From Sphingopyxis granuli NBRC 100800 (GTDB lineage Bacteria > Pseudomonadota > Alphaproteobacteria > Sphingomonadales > Sphingomonadaceae): a stretch of 64,000 nucleotides of DNA. The number at the start of each line of letters is the position of its first letter. The stretch's first letter is position 1. The stretch spans positions 123,679 through 187,678 of the forward strand of contig NZ_BCUA01000001.1 in NCBI RefSeq assembly GCF_001591045.1. The letters run 5' to 3'. Of this stretch, positions 1 to 9,035 are shown one piece after another. Made by a program: the position numbers and the translations under genes. The notes under the pieces are model-generated. The model worked only from the letters and a program-made list of their open reading frames with translations, made no database searches and was not told the DNA's origin.

Positions 1-358
1 ATCGGTGCGTTTTGGCATCAATAACGACTGCCGGAAGGTTAAATTTCTCCGTCAGCTCGTTGGCCCATTGCTGCCGGATTGATGCTGGGCAAATGATTAG
101 AAGTCGTCTTTTGCGCTCTGCCCATTTTTGGCAAAGTACGATCCCCGCTTCGATCGTCTTTCCTAGGCCGACTTCATCGGCAAGAATGGCCCCTTCTGAG
201 ATTGGTGATTGTAAAGCAAACATCGCTGCTTCGATCTGATGGGGATTAAGATCGACCGATGCATCGAATAGGGACATCGAGAGTTGGTCGGCATCGCCCG
301 GGGGCGCCTGCCTTGTAAGATCGTAAGCGATGTATTTGCTGTGGTATGCGGTTGACAT
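1..358 (-). CDS. SNF2-family DEAD/DEAH helicase, N-terminal fragment (runs off left edge)
   Basis: The minus strand opens at an ATG ending at 358 and stays open to the window edge, giving about 119 residues. The sequence contains a helicase Q-motif-like NPHQIEAA, a Walker A box DEVGLGKTIEAG near residue 70, and motif Ia-like LLIICPASIRQQW. This is the start of a SNF2/RapA-type ATPase of the kind found with restriction-modification and other defence genes. It lies 95 bp downstream of the SMC-like gene on the same strand, so it could be co-transcribed, but its base composition is visibly more AT-rich than the following genes, suggesting a separate origin. The C-terminal helicase domain is outside the window. 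Confidence 0.85.
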   Translation of the reverse strand, partial: MSTAYHSKYIAYDLTRQAPPGDADQLSMSLFDASVDLNPHQIEAAMFALQSPISEGAILADEVGLGKTIEAGIVLCQKWAERKRRLLIICPASIRQQWANELTEKFNLPAVVIDAKTHR

Positions 359-453
359 GTGATTCGTGTAGGCAATCGATCGTGCGCCTGTCGAGTGTGG
401 AGGTCGTGCAGCTTTGAAGGGGGCCGGCGATTGCCCTGAGAGCGCCGCGGCGT

Positions 454-3084
454 TCAGAGTTGCACGCGGTTTGCGGACAAATGCCGGAACGCCCGGTCCC
501 GGCAGGTGAGCAGGATCACCTGCATGCGTTGGGAGGCTTCCTCCAGGATTTCCGTCATAAGATCGAGCCGCCCATCGTCGGAATAGACCAGCGGATCGTC
601 GAGGATCAGCGAGACCGGCAGGCCCTGCTCCAGCAGCATGTCGGCAAAGGCGAGGCGGGTCAGGACCGCCAGCTGCTCCTGCGTCCCCTTTGAGAGCGTT
701 CCGCAGGCTTCGCTCAGACCGGATCGCGTGACCGAGGCCAGGCCGAGCTCTTCATCGAAGCTGAGGTCGGCACCGGGAAACAGGCGCTCGACATGCACGC
801 GAGCGCGCTGGGCCACTGGGCCGACAAAGGTCCGAGATGCCTCCCCGCGCGCCTCGTCCAGCACATCCTTGAGCAGTTTGATCGTGGCCGCCTCTTCGTC
901 GAGCCGCGCCAGCGCCTGTGTTGCGGCATCGGCTTCTTCGGCTGCGGCTGCGGCCAGGCTCGCCAGGCCCTTGCCGCCCTCGCTCTCAATGATCGCCTCA
1001 AGGCGGGCGATATCCTTTTCGAGGTCGCTCCGCCGGATTTGCCCGGCCCTTGCCCGGCTATCGATCGTTTCGATCTTGCGGTTGATCGCCTGCACATCAT
1101 GCGCGGTGGCGTCGCGCGTTGCTTCGGCCAGCTTGACAGCGGCCTGGGCAGCATCCTCCCGGGCTTTGGCGATGGCGTCGGCGAGCCCGGCAAAATCGGG
1201 CTTCCGTTCGATCTGAGTGATGCGATCCGACGCATGGCTCTGATCGCGCTCCGCGCCCGCCTGCTCAGCGGCAAGCGGGCGGTCCCTATCCTCTATTTCT
1301 CGCAGATCCTGAACGGCTTGGTCATACAGGGTTTCAGCGCGCACCGCGGCAGTTTCCGCCTCTTCCACGCTGCGGGTAAGCAGATCGATCGAGATCTCGT
1401 CTTCATCGGATGCCGGCGATTCCGTTGGAACACCGGCCACGAACAGCTTGAGCGCATCAGGGCCTGCCGCAAGATCCAACAGCGGCTGTGCCGGCGTGAG
1501 GGCGGTAATCTTGGTTTCGAGCAGTTGGACGGTCCCCTGCGCATCGCGGGCCGTATCGTTTCGCGTCCGCGCCGCGACAAGATCGACGACGTTCCACTCG
1601 GCCAGCTCTAGAGCTTGCCGCTCGAGCAATTCGGCCAGACTGGCTTCCGCACTGGCTGCCGTTGCCGGTGGGCGGATGACGAGGATGCCCCCGCCCAAGG
1701 CAATCTGCGTCTCACCGGTCAAGGTGCGCGGGCTATTTGGTGTCAGGGGCTCGCCGCCTATGGTGATGCCCGTAGCGTCGCCCGTAAGCTCGATAGTGGT
1801 AGCGCCGGCATTGACGGCTGCCCGCGCCTCCGCGATCGCACGGTCATTGGCATCTAGTCGAGCGAGCGTCTCAGCCGGAATGACCTGTGCGGCCTGATTG
1901 CGGGCATCCGCCAGCTGCTTTTCGAGATCGAGGAGTTTGGTGTGCCGCTGGCGTGCATCGGTGATGGCCGCGTGGCGCTGACGCTTAGCGAGACGTTCCT
2001 CCCCTTCGCTAAGCGCCTGGCGGGCTGCGGCGCGATCATCGCGCGCCTTGTCGAGTGCCGCCTTCGCCTCAGCCACCTTCGTGCGTCCCGCTTTCAGCTG
2101 ACTAGCAAGCTGCTCGCGATCGGCGGTGATTGCGGTCAAAGATTCGCCAGCGACCCTCAGCGCTTCCCTCGCGGCCTCGTGCTGAGCCTGCAGATCCTCG
2201 ATGCGATCGAGGTTGGCAGAGACATTCTCATGTTCGGCCTTACGGGTCTCCAGGATCTGCGCGGCGGCCTTGGCGACATCTAGAGCCTGAACAAGACCGG
2301 CGCGCTGTTCTTGCTCGGTCTCGTCTGCCAGCTCCCGCTCAATAACTTTCAGTCGGCCGCTTGCCGCTTCCAGCTCGCCGAAACTCTTTTCGAGTGCATC
2401 GAGTCGCATTGTCGCGTCCGCCGCGGCTTGCCGTGCCTGCTGGTCACGATCCCGCGCCGCTTGCCAACGCCCCTTCGACTGCGCCTTTCCAGTGGGCGTC
2501 CAGTAAATGTCATATTGCTCATCGATCCGCTTTTGGACGCGCTCATAGGCAGCGCCGCCGACGATCGTCCCGACTTCCGCCTCCAGCGTCGCCTGGATGC
2601 TACTGCGCACGATACTGCCGGGCGCGGTCACTTCAAGCGCCTGTGCCTGCGGAACCCAAAGCAGACCGAGCGCGCCATAGGTGGCCGGGTCACCGCGCTG
2701 GCTGCTGTCCTTGACGAACCCAAGAAGCGCCTGCAGCCGATTTTCGGCCTCCTCGCCCTGCGCTCGGCCCTGCGGCCCCGTGACTTCGACCTGTGGGCTT
2801 TTGAGAAAGCGCTTGGCGATTTTCCAGCTGTCGGCGCCAATATTGAAACTGACTTCGATCTCTGGCGCGACCGCCTCGCCATAAGGCGCAAAACTTTGGG
2901 CGAGCTGATTCTTCGTGGCATGGCGGACGAAGAAAGCCGCACGCAGGGCCTCAAGGATCGTGGATTTCCCACTCTCGTTGGGCTCGATGATGATGTTGAG
3001 CCCCTCGCCCAGCCCTTCGATCGTCAGGGGCTCGCGGAACTTGCGGAAATTGTTGAGGCTGATCCGCCGGAGTTGCAGGCTCAT
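454..3084 (-). CDS. Rad50/SMC-like AAA ATPase
   Basis: 876 residues. The N-terminus reads LRRISLNNFRKFREPLTIEG, the usual start of a Rad50/RecF/SMC-type ATPase, followed by Walker A EPNESGKST at residues 34-42. The middle (about 180-760) is rich in Ala, Glu, Arg and Gln and looks like long coiled coil. The C-terminal lobe has an ABC signature-like LSKGTQEQL near 797 and Walker B LILDD near 826-830, with a His switch in the last 15 residues. It starts inside the stop of the Mre11-like gene (ATGA overlap at 3081-3084), so the two are translationally coupled, as expected for an SbcC/SbcD or YhaN/YhaO-like nuclease complex acting on DNA ends. At 876 residues it is shorter than E. coli SbcC (about 1050) and closer to YhaN-like proteins. 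Confidence 0.9.
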   Translation of the reverse strand: MSLQLRRISLNNFRKFREPLTIEGLGEGLNIIIEPNESGKSTILEALRAAFFVRHATKNQLAQSFAPYGEAVAPEIEVSFNIGADSWKIAKRFLKSPQVEVTGPQGRAQGEEAENRLQALLGFVKDSSQRGDPATYGALGLLWVPQAQALEVTAPGSIVRSSIQATLEAEVGTIVGGAAYERVQKRIDEQYDIYWTPTGKAQSKGRWQAARDRDQQARQAAADATMRLDALEKSFGELEAASGRLKVIERELADETEQEQRAGLVQALDVAKAAAQILETRKAEHENVSANLDRIEDLQAQHEAAREALRVAGESLTAITADREQLASQLKAGRTKVAEAKAALDKARDDRAAARQALSEGEERLAKRQRHAAITDARQRHTKLLDLEKQLADARNQAAQVIPAETLARLDANDRAIAEARAAVNAGATTIELTGDATGITIGGEPLTPNSPRTLTGETQIALGGGILVIRPPATAASAEASLAELLERQALELAEWNVVDLVAARTRNDTARDAQGTVQLLETKITALTPAQPLLDLAAGPDALKLFVAGVPTESPASDEDEISIDLLTRSVEEAETAAVRAETLYDQAVQDLREIEDRDRPLAAEQAGAERDQSHASDRITQIERKPDFAGLADAIAKAREDAAQAAVKLAEATRDATAHDVQAINRKIETIDSRARAGQIRRSDLEKDIARLEAIIESEGGKGLASLAAAAAEEADAATQALARLDEEAATIKLLKDVLDEARGEASRTFVGPVAQRARVHVERLFPGADLSFDEELGLASVTRSGLSEACGTLSKGTQEQLAVLTRLAFADMLLEQGLPVSLILDDPLVYSDDGRLDLMTEILEEASQRMQVILLTCRDRAFRHLSANRVQL

Positions 3085-4190
3085 GCTTGGCTCCCCCGAT
3101 GATATTCGACAAAGAGCCGCTCTATCGCGCGCCGCGCCAATATGGCTTCAGTCCCGCCGGCCGCGATCGTCTCGGTGAGTTTCTCAGCCGCTATGCCGAG
3201 CAATCCCTCGACCTTAAGATCCGCCAAATCCTGCTCGCCCGGCCGGCCAACAAGATCGTCCGCCCGGACATCAAGGTAACGAAGGCGATGCCGCAGGTCC
3301 TCTTCGAGCCGTGACAGAATCTCGACGCGGTCGGCAAGGCCCGTGATGCCCGCCAGCGAAAGGCGCAGCAACGTTGCCGCAGGATCGATAGCCGAGAGCA
3401 GCACGTCGCATTCCGCCGAAAAGGCGGCCGAGTCCTGCAAAGTCCAATCCCTGAGCAGCCATTGGAAGCGGCCGGTGCGCACGGGTTCCACCTTCGGTTC
3501 CACTCCCGGCGCAAGCTCGACTATCAGAGCATGACCCGGCTCATCGCGCTGAAAACCGTCGGTTTCGGGGGTGCCGGCATACCATGTGCGCGGCTCGACC
3601 TTGAGCGTGCCATGCCAATCACCGAGCGCAAGATAGTCGAGATTGGACCGCTTCGCGCGATCGGGTGCGATCTGGTTCTTGGTCTCGCCGCGCGCGGTAA
3701 AATCGCGGATGGAGCCATGTGCAAGGCCGATACGCAGCTTCGCGCCTGGCGTTTCCATGCTGTCGAACAACTCGGTCGGATCGTCGAGATGGTGACGATG
3801 GAGGAGCGGTGCGGGTAGCAGCCAGACCCCTGCTTCCATCTCCTGCGCGATGGGTTCGGCGAGCAGGATGATATTGTCCGACGCTTTGTGACGGACGCGG
3901 TCCCACAAACCGCCGTTGCGGGCATAGTCATGATTACCCGGGAGCAGCCACCAGCGGCAGGGATAGCGCTGCATCCGCGAGACTGCCTGGACGATGACCC
4001 TATCTTCGGGACCTTCGGTATCGAAGATGTCGCCCGCGACGATCACATGCCCCACCTGCTGGGCTGCAGCGACCTCGCCGATCCGGTCGATGGCGTCGAA
4101 GCGCGCTTCGCCAAGCGCCGCGCGCACCTCGGGCTCGAACCGGCCGAAGGGTTTGCCGAGCTGCCAGTCAGCGGTGTGGAGGAAACGCAT
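3081..4190 (-). CDS. Mre11/SbcD-like DNA repair exonuclease
   Basis: 369 residues with the calcineurin-like metallophosphoesterase fold. Visible motifs are HTADWQLG at 5-12 (motif I), GDIFD at 53-57, GNHDY at 85-89, LAHGS and GDWHG. Motif I carries Gln10 where Mre11/SbcD normally has the metal-binding His of DxH, while the other metal ligands are present. Related exonucleases with TADWQ are known to me, so this may be a subfamily trait and not a defect. The expected role is Mn-dependent nuclease partner of the downstream SMC-like ATPase. The start lies 3 bp after the end of the helicase-nuclease gene, so the three form one operon. Confidence 0.88.
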   Translation of the reverse strand: MRFLHTADWQLGKPFGRFEPEVRAALGEARFDAIDRIGEVAAAQQVGHVIVAGDIFDTEGPEDRVIVQAVSRMQRYPCRWWLLPGNHDYARNGGLWDRVRHKASDNIILLAEPIAQEMEAGVWLLPAPLLHRHHLDDPTELFDSMETPGAKLRIGLAHGSIRDFTARGETKNQIAPDRAKRSNLDYLALGDWHGTLKVEPRTWYAGTPETDGFQRDEPGHALIVELAPGVEPKVEPVRTGRFQWLLRDWTLQDSAAFSAECDVLLSAIDPAATLLRLSLAGITGLADRVEILSRLEEDLRHRLRYLDVRADDLVGRPGEQDLADLKVEGLLGIAAEKLTETIAAGGTEAILARRAIERLFVEYHRGSQA

Positions 4191-4193
4191 GGA

Positions 4194-7100
4194 TCAAGAT
4201 CCCGTACTGAGAGGCGCAGAAAATGGCGGAAGGGCACAGAGCGTGTTGACGAGCCGCATCTGCTCGATGCTGGTGCAGTTGGCCTCGCGTAGGCGGTCGC
4301 TGCCAAAAACGAGCGCAAGCGCTTTAGCTCGTGAGACCGCGACATTGATGCGGTTGAGCGAAAAAAGAAACTCCATGCCGCGGGCCGTCTCGTCGGCCGA
4401 GGATGCCGTCATGGAGACAAGGCATATAGGGGCCTCCTGGCCCTGGAACTTGTCGACCGTGCCGACGCGGATGCTGCTCGGCAGCCCTGCCCGCAGCGCG
4501 TTGACCTGTGCGTTATAGGGGGCGACGACGATGATGTCGCCGGGGCCGATAGGGCGCGTGGCGCCGTTCTTGTCGGTCCAGCTCCCTTGCAGGAGATTCT
4601 CGATTGCCGCTCCGATCGCCGCAACTTCCTCGGCGGCAATCTGGGCATTACCGTCATGAGCAACCGAAACCCAATATGCGCCGGCCGTGGGCCAGGCCGT
4701 TCCGGTAACGCTCTGGCGCTCGGTATCGCTATGGCTGGCTAGCCGCCCCTCATAGACCTGGTCTGAAATGAAGTCACAAACCGCGGGATGCATCCGCCGG
4801 GTCTCGGCAAGGAATATGCCCCGATCGGGAGAGACGGTGGCATGCTCGCCCAGCATCCATTCCAGGCATGACAGGTTGGCGGGCGCAGGATGCGCGCCCT
4901 GGATGACCTGAGGCAGCTGACGCGGATCGCCGACCAGCACGATATTGCGCGCGGCACGACCCATGGCGACCATGTTGGCGAGGCCCACTTGTCCCGCCTC
5001 ATCGACAAACAACCAATCGAAGCCCTGCACATTCTCATCGCGCGCGAAGAAGAAGGCCGTGCCGCCGACCACATTGGCGCGGGCGAGGATCAGGTCATCA
5101 TTGGCCGTGGCGCGGTGAACCGGACAATCGCTGGCATAGCCATCATCGCCTCCGGAAACCTTGTGGGCAAACGACACGGGAAAGGTGCCACCTTCTTCCT
5201 CGCGAGCACGCAGGCAGCCGAGCAGGACATTGCGGATCGCTTCATGGCTGTTCGAGGCGACGGCGACCCGATGTCCCGCTCTGACCAGCGCCAGGATCAC
5301 CCGGGCCGTGACGTGCGTCTTTCCCGTTCCCGGCGGCCCCTGGATCGGGAGCAATGTCTGATCCATGGCTCGCGCCGCGGCGATGGCGCCCCCCACCGGC
5401 TCCCCGCCGCCGAGGATGTCGCCGTCAATGCCGTTCAGACGCGGGGCCGCACCCGACAGCAGATCATCGACGGCAGACAAGCGCCGCGGCCCGCATTGAT
5501 CCTCGATGACGTCGCGCACCGCTGCGGCCAACACCTTGGTATCGAGCGGCCAATCCGGATGCAGGGTCAGACGATCGGCGAGCAGTTCGGCCCTTGCCAC
5601 ACCGACCTTCAAGGTGATCGTGCACGCATCGCGATCCAGCGCCTCAATCGCGACGGTTGACGGCGGCCCGTCAATCCCGGGCACAGTGGCCTTGCCGCCT
5701 TCGCGCAATTTGGTTTCCTGAGACGGAAAGCGATAGGTGCGCATCACCGAGCGCTTGATGGGTTCGATACCGGATATCGCCTCGAGTCCCGCCAAGGCGT
5801 CGAGATCGTCGACAAGCTCTTCCTCATCGCGCGCCGCACTGTCGAAAACCGTCCACTGGGCAGGCTTGGCTTCACGCTTGTGGAACAGCCCCAGATTAAA
5901 CAGCAATTCCTGACGTTCTGGGGCCAAAGTGGACGCAGCCAGGCGATCGCGCAGCGCCGTCGTTTCCTCGTCCTCGACGGCCTCCTGCTCGGCCGCGTCC
6001 TGTGCAAGCACGGGCCACGGACCATCGGGCCGGATGCTGACTAGCCAATCGCGCAGAAGCTGGGTCGACTGGCAGTCGATCCGATTATAGTCCTCGATCT
6101 CGTCGAGGATTTGCTGATCGCCCGTCTCGCGCCAATTTTCATAAGCGACGACCGACCCGCCCGCTGTTTTGACCTCGCCTTCGCGCTTCAAGCCATAAAA
6201 GGCCTCCAGCGCCTTGATGGAGTAGCTCGGTTCGGAAGCAATGAGCGCGCCGCGCACGACCGCATAGAGGTCGACAAAGCGGCGTTCGCGCATGAGCCGG
6301 TCGAGAAAGGCCTCGCCGATACCATAGCGCGTGGTGAGACGCCGCAGCGCGGTGATCTCATAGGGCGCATAATGATAGATGCGGGCCTCCGGATAAGCCG
6401 TGAGGCGATCGCGAAAAAACGCAAGCAGCCGTGCGAGCGCTTGTGCTTCGGCGGCATGGTCATGGGCCCAGAAGGCGTGGAAACTACCATCGGCCCAAAC
6501 GCCGTGCAGATACTCAAGGCCTCCCTCATAATGGGGGTCGCCCTCGATATCGTAGAAGAGATCGCCCACCTGCGGCCGAGGGAGCAGGTCAAAGCCTTTG
6601 CCTGCCTGTGCCGGGCGCAACTCGAAGGTGGGTTCGCCGGTTTTGCGCGCGTGCTGCAATCGTGCTTGGCCGACAAGCTTCTCCGCTGTTGCACTCGCAA
6701 CGCCGCGCACCGGGCCGTCATGCCGAGCGAGCGCGGCCATAGTTTCGATGCCGGATGCCTCGAGCTTCTTCACTTGGCCGCGGGTAATATTGGCGACCTG
6801 GAACAGGCTGTCCTGGCTGGTGAGGACAGCGTCGCAATGATCGGCCCACCGGCACAGCGAACAATCCGCGCAAGGGATCGGCCGCGTCGGTTGGGGGGAC
6901 GCAACAAAGGCCTCGAGCTTCGCCCGCGCACCGCGTGCATAATGAGCATAGTCGGCCAAACGCAGCGTCGCGCGCGTGCCATTACCGAGCTGCACATGCG
7001 CGTGCTCCGGCATCACCCCCTGGATCTCCGCCAAAAGGTCGGAATAGAGCACGAGCTGCAGCACATGCTTGGGGTGGGCTTTGCGCTTTTGCTTGGTGTC

Positions 7101-7493
7101 CGTCACTTCGTAGCTGAACGGCCCCAGCAATGATGGTCGCTCGACCCGCTCGAGAAAATCGGACCAGCCACCCCACCGCTCAGCCAGAAAAGCCCCTTGG
7201 AAGATGATCTGCGAGCCCAGCGCCAGGGCCGCTCGCGTCTCGTCCGCGTTCTGTGCAAGGTCGCCACGCGCGATCTCGACTACTCCATGGCCCGCGTCCT
7301 TCAGCGTCACCAAATGGGCGGCCTCATGGGCATCGCCCTGTTTCTGAAGCAGCGCGGCATCCTCGGTATCTTCCCGGGGGGTGAGCGGCTCGCCGCGCAT
7401 ATAGGCAAGGTCGAGCACCGTCGCATGCGCGCAGCCGACGAACCGCATAAGGTCCGTCGCTGAAAACAGGATGGTGTTCCCGATCGTCCTCAC
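4194..7493 (-). CDS. TM0106-type RecB-like nuclease fused to DEDD nuclease-like and SF1 helicase domains (Dna2-like)
   Basis: 1099 residues in three parts. Residues 1-225 form a Cas4/RecB-like PD-(D/E)XK nuclease: Cys21 plus Cys208, 211, 214 and 220 are a likely Fe-S cluster, and the core is D112, D132-T-K134 and Q146xxxY150. Residues about 305-490 look like a DEDD/RNase H-type exonuclease, with FYDIEGDP, HYAPYE and YNRIDC. The C-terminal half is a superfamily 1 helicase with GPPGTGKT, VDEAGQ, VGDPRQLPQ, RMHP and VDKFQGQE. The architecture resembles Dna2/Upf1 proteins that resect DNA ends. It is the first gene of the leftward operon with the Mre11-like and Rad50-like genes and is divergent from the WYL regulator. 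Confidence 0.9.
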   Translation of the reverse strand: MRTIGNTILFSATDLMRFVGCAHATVLDLAYMRGEPLTPREDTEDAALLQKQGDAHEAAHLVTLKDAGHGVVEIARGDLAQNADETRAALALGSQIIFQGAFLAERWGGWSDFLERVERPSLLGPFSYEVTDTKQKRKAHPKHVLQLVLYSDLLAEIQGVMPEHAHVQLGNGTRATLRLADYAHYARGARAKLEAFVASPQPTRPIPCADCSLCRWADHCDAVLTSQDSLFQVANITRGQVKKLEASGIETMAALARHDGPVRGVASATAEKLVGQARLQHARKTGEPTFELRPAQAGKGFDLLPRPQVGDLFYDIEGDPHYEGGLEYLHGVWADGSFHAFWAHDHAAEAQALARLLAFFRDRLTAYPEARIYHYAPYEITALRRLTTRYGIGEAFLDRLMRERRFVDLYAVVRGALIASEPSYSIKALEAFYGLKREGEVKTAGGSVVAYENWRETGDQQILDEIEDYNRIDCQSTQLLRDWLVSIRPDGPWPVLAQDAAEQEAVEDEETTALRDRLAASTLAPERQELLFNLGLFHKREAKPAQWTVFDSAARDEEELVDDLDALAGLEAISGIEPIKRSVMRTYRFPSQETKLREGGKATVPGIDGPPSTVAIEALDRDACTITLKVGVARAELLADRLTLHPDWPLDTKVLAAAVRDVIEDQCGPRRLSAVDDLLSGAAPRLNGIDGDILGGGEPVGGAIAAARAMDQTLLPIQGPPGTGKTHVTARVILALVRAGHRVAVASNSHEAIRNVLLGCLRAREEEGGTFPVSFAHKVSGGDDGYASDCPVHRATANDDLILARANVVGGTAFFFARDENVQGFDWLFVDEAGQVGLANMVAMGRAARNIVLVGDPRQLPQVIQGAHPAPANLSCLEWMLGEHATVSPDRGIFLAETRRMHPAVCDFISDQVYEGRLASHSDTERQSVTGTAWPTAGAYWVSVAHDGNAQIAAEEVAAIGAAIENLLQGSWTDKNGATRPIGPGDIIVVAPYNAQVNALRAGLPSSIRVGTVDKFQGQEAPICLVSMTASSADETARGMEFLFSLNRINVAVSRAKALALVFGSDRLREANCTSIEQMRLVNTLCALPPFSAPLSTGS

Positions 7494-7598
7494 TTGGCCC
7501 CCTTCGATTTGCCCTGTGCCCCCACGAGGGAATCACCTCGACAGGCGTTACCCTGATCCTTAGCATGCGAGGGTGTCAATCTGTGACATGGACATGCA
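7494..7598. promoter_or_regulatory. Divergent promoter interval of the nuclease operon and WYL gene
   Basis: These 105 bp separate the start of the leftward nuclease/helicase operon from the rightward WYL gene and must hold both promoters. WYL proteins often autoregulate and repress neighbouring defence operons, so an operator is expected here. I see no unambiguous -35/-10 pair or perfect palindrome. The sequence near 7566-7590 (gagggtgtcaatctgtgac) has TGTC/TGTGAC repeats that could be half-sites. Confidence 0.35.
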
Positions 7599-8582
7599 AT
7601 GACTTTCGCCAAGGCTAACGATCTTCTGCGCCTCGCCCAGCTCGCCGCCTCCCGGCGTTTGGGCATCAGTCTTGAGGAAATCTCTCAGGAATTCGGTATT
7701 TCGCACCGCACAGCGCAGCGCATGACAAGTGCGCTGGAGGATAATTTCGCGAATGTCGTTGTCGTGGAGGATGACGATCGCCGTCGGCGCTGGCGCATCC
7801 AAAGTCCCATCCCCGAGCGGCTGCAACCACGCCAGGAAAACACCATCGAGGCGCTGGAAATCGCCGCTCGCGCGGCCCGCGATCAGAACCGGCTTCGCCA
7901 CGCCCGCGCGCTGGAAGATCTAAGAGACAGCCTGATCACGCGCCTCTCCCCGCGCGACGCGCTGCGCTCGGAAGCCGATGCGGAGGCGGTGCTATCGGCT
8001 TTGGGCCAAGTGGCGCGGCCAGGCCCGAAGGTCGCGATGAGACCTGAGGTCACCGACGTTCTGATCGAGGCGCTGCGCGGACCGTTCAAGATGCGCATTG
8101 TCTATGGCGACACCGACGCGGAAACCCGGACGGTCGAGCCGCATGGGCTCTTGCTGGGATTGCGCAGCTATCTCGTTGCGCGCCAGGCTGATCGAGGTGA
8201 GAATCTCCGCCATTTTCGCCTGGACCGCATTCACAGCGCCGAATGTCTCGATGAGAGTTTTCCCATCCAGTCCGGCTTTTCCTTGAACGATCATGCGGCG
8301 CAGGCCTTCGGCGCCTATCAGGACCCCGCCCAATATAGTGAGGTCGTCTGGCGTTTTCTTCCCGAAGCAGCTCCGCGCGCGGCGGAATTCCAGTTCCATC
8401 CCAACCAATCGGCCGAATATCGGGACGACGGCAGTCTGATTGTTCGGTTCAAGGCCGCAGGCTGGCTGGAAATGGCCTGGCATCTCTATCAGTGGGGCGA
8501 CAAGGTCGAGGTGCTGGAACCGGCGGGGTTGCGGGCGCTGGTCGAGGGTCATGCGCGTCCGGACTTCCCGGCCCTGCCCTGA
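7599..8582 (+). CDS. WYL-domain transcriptional regulator with N-terminal HTH
   Basis: 327 residues. The first 65 form a winged/DeoR-like HTH (ISLEEISQEFGISHRTAQRMTS). The centre and C-terminus form a WYL domain: MRIVYGDTDAETRTVEPHGLLLG followed by SYLVARQ and RHFRLDRIHS, the usual ligand-binding stretch, then a WCX-like extension with VVWRFLPEA and AGWLEMAWHLYQWG. WYL proteins sense nucleic acid or nucleotide ligands and commonly control defence or DNA-damage genes. Its divergent position 105 bp from the nuclease-Mre11-SMC operon makes it the likely regulator of that operon. Start chosen at ATG 7599; a second in-frame ATG is not needed. Confidence 0.9.
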   Translation: MTFAKANDLLRLAQLAASRRLGISLEEISQEFGISHRTAQRMTSALEDNFANVVVVEDDDRRRRWRIQSPIPERLQPRQENTIEALEIAARAARDQNRLRHARALEDLRDSLITRLSPRDALRSEADAEAVLSALGQVARPGPKVAMRPEVTDVLIEALRGPFKMRIVYGDTDAETRTVEPHGLLLGLRSYLVARQADRGENLRHFRLDRIHSAECLDESFPIQSGFSLNDHAAQAFGAYQDPAQYSEVVWRFLPEAAPRAAEFQFHPNQSAEYRDDGSLIVRFKAAGWLEMAWHLYQWGDKVEVLEPAGLRALVEGHARPDFPALP

Positions 8583-8599
8583 TTGATCGATTTGTGTCG

Positions 8600-9035
8600 C
8601 CCTCGGTGGCGGCGGGTTTCAGTTGAGTTCGGCGAGGAAGTTGGTCGAGATAGACTTGGACCGGCGGCGCATAGGCAATGCCGTCGATCCTCTTGCCCAC
8701 CGCGATGTCGTGCTTGCTGGCATCTTCGATGACGCCGAGATTCCAGCCTTTCGATACGAGTCGAGCATTGGGCGCGAGAGGACCTCGCTGTGCAGCCGCC
8801 CGCCCTGCATCCGGCATTTGAGCTGCGAGATCGCGGAGAGGTACGGCGCATATGCCTGCGCTGCGGCCTCCGTCGTCACGACATATTGCGCGCCGACACG
8901 CTCATCTCCGTCGCGCTGATGCACGGAAGCGCCCGGCAACGCTGCTACGGCGCCGCACAGCTCCTCCAGCAATTCGCGCTCCTCAAGCTCAAAGATTCGC
9001 ATATTCGGCGGTATGGCAATATTCACTGTCCAGCG
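8600..9035 (-). pseudogene. Decayed gene, possibly AbiEi-like antitoxin/regulator family
   Basis: One minus-strand frame reads MRIFELEERELLEELCGAV... (ATG ending near 9002, or GTG further upstream) through RLHSEVLSRP. After a cytosine-run frameshift near 8775-8780 the coherent sequence continues in another frame as NARLVSKGWNLGVIEDASK and then DGIAYAPPVQVYLDQL. After that no plausible C-terminus is visible. The PPVQVYLD ending resembles the C-terminal part of AbiEi-type proteins, where the pattern VQ-YLDL followed by a GR-E-AEHLR stretch is common; that match is weak and only my reading. The gene sits immediately downstream of, and antiparallel to, the WYL regulator. It is probably inactive because of at least one frameshift and a lost 3' end. 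Confidence 0.5.
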
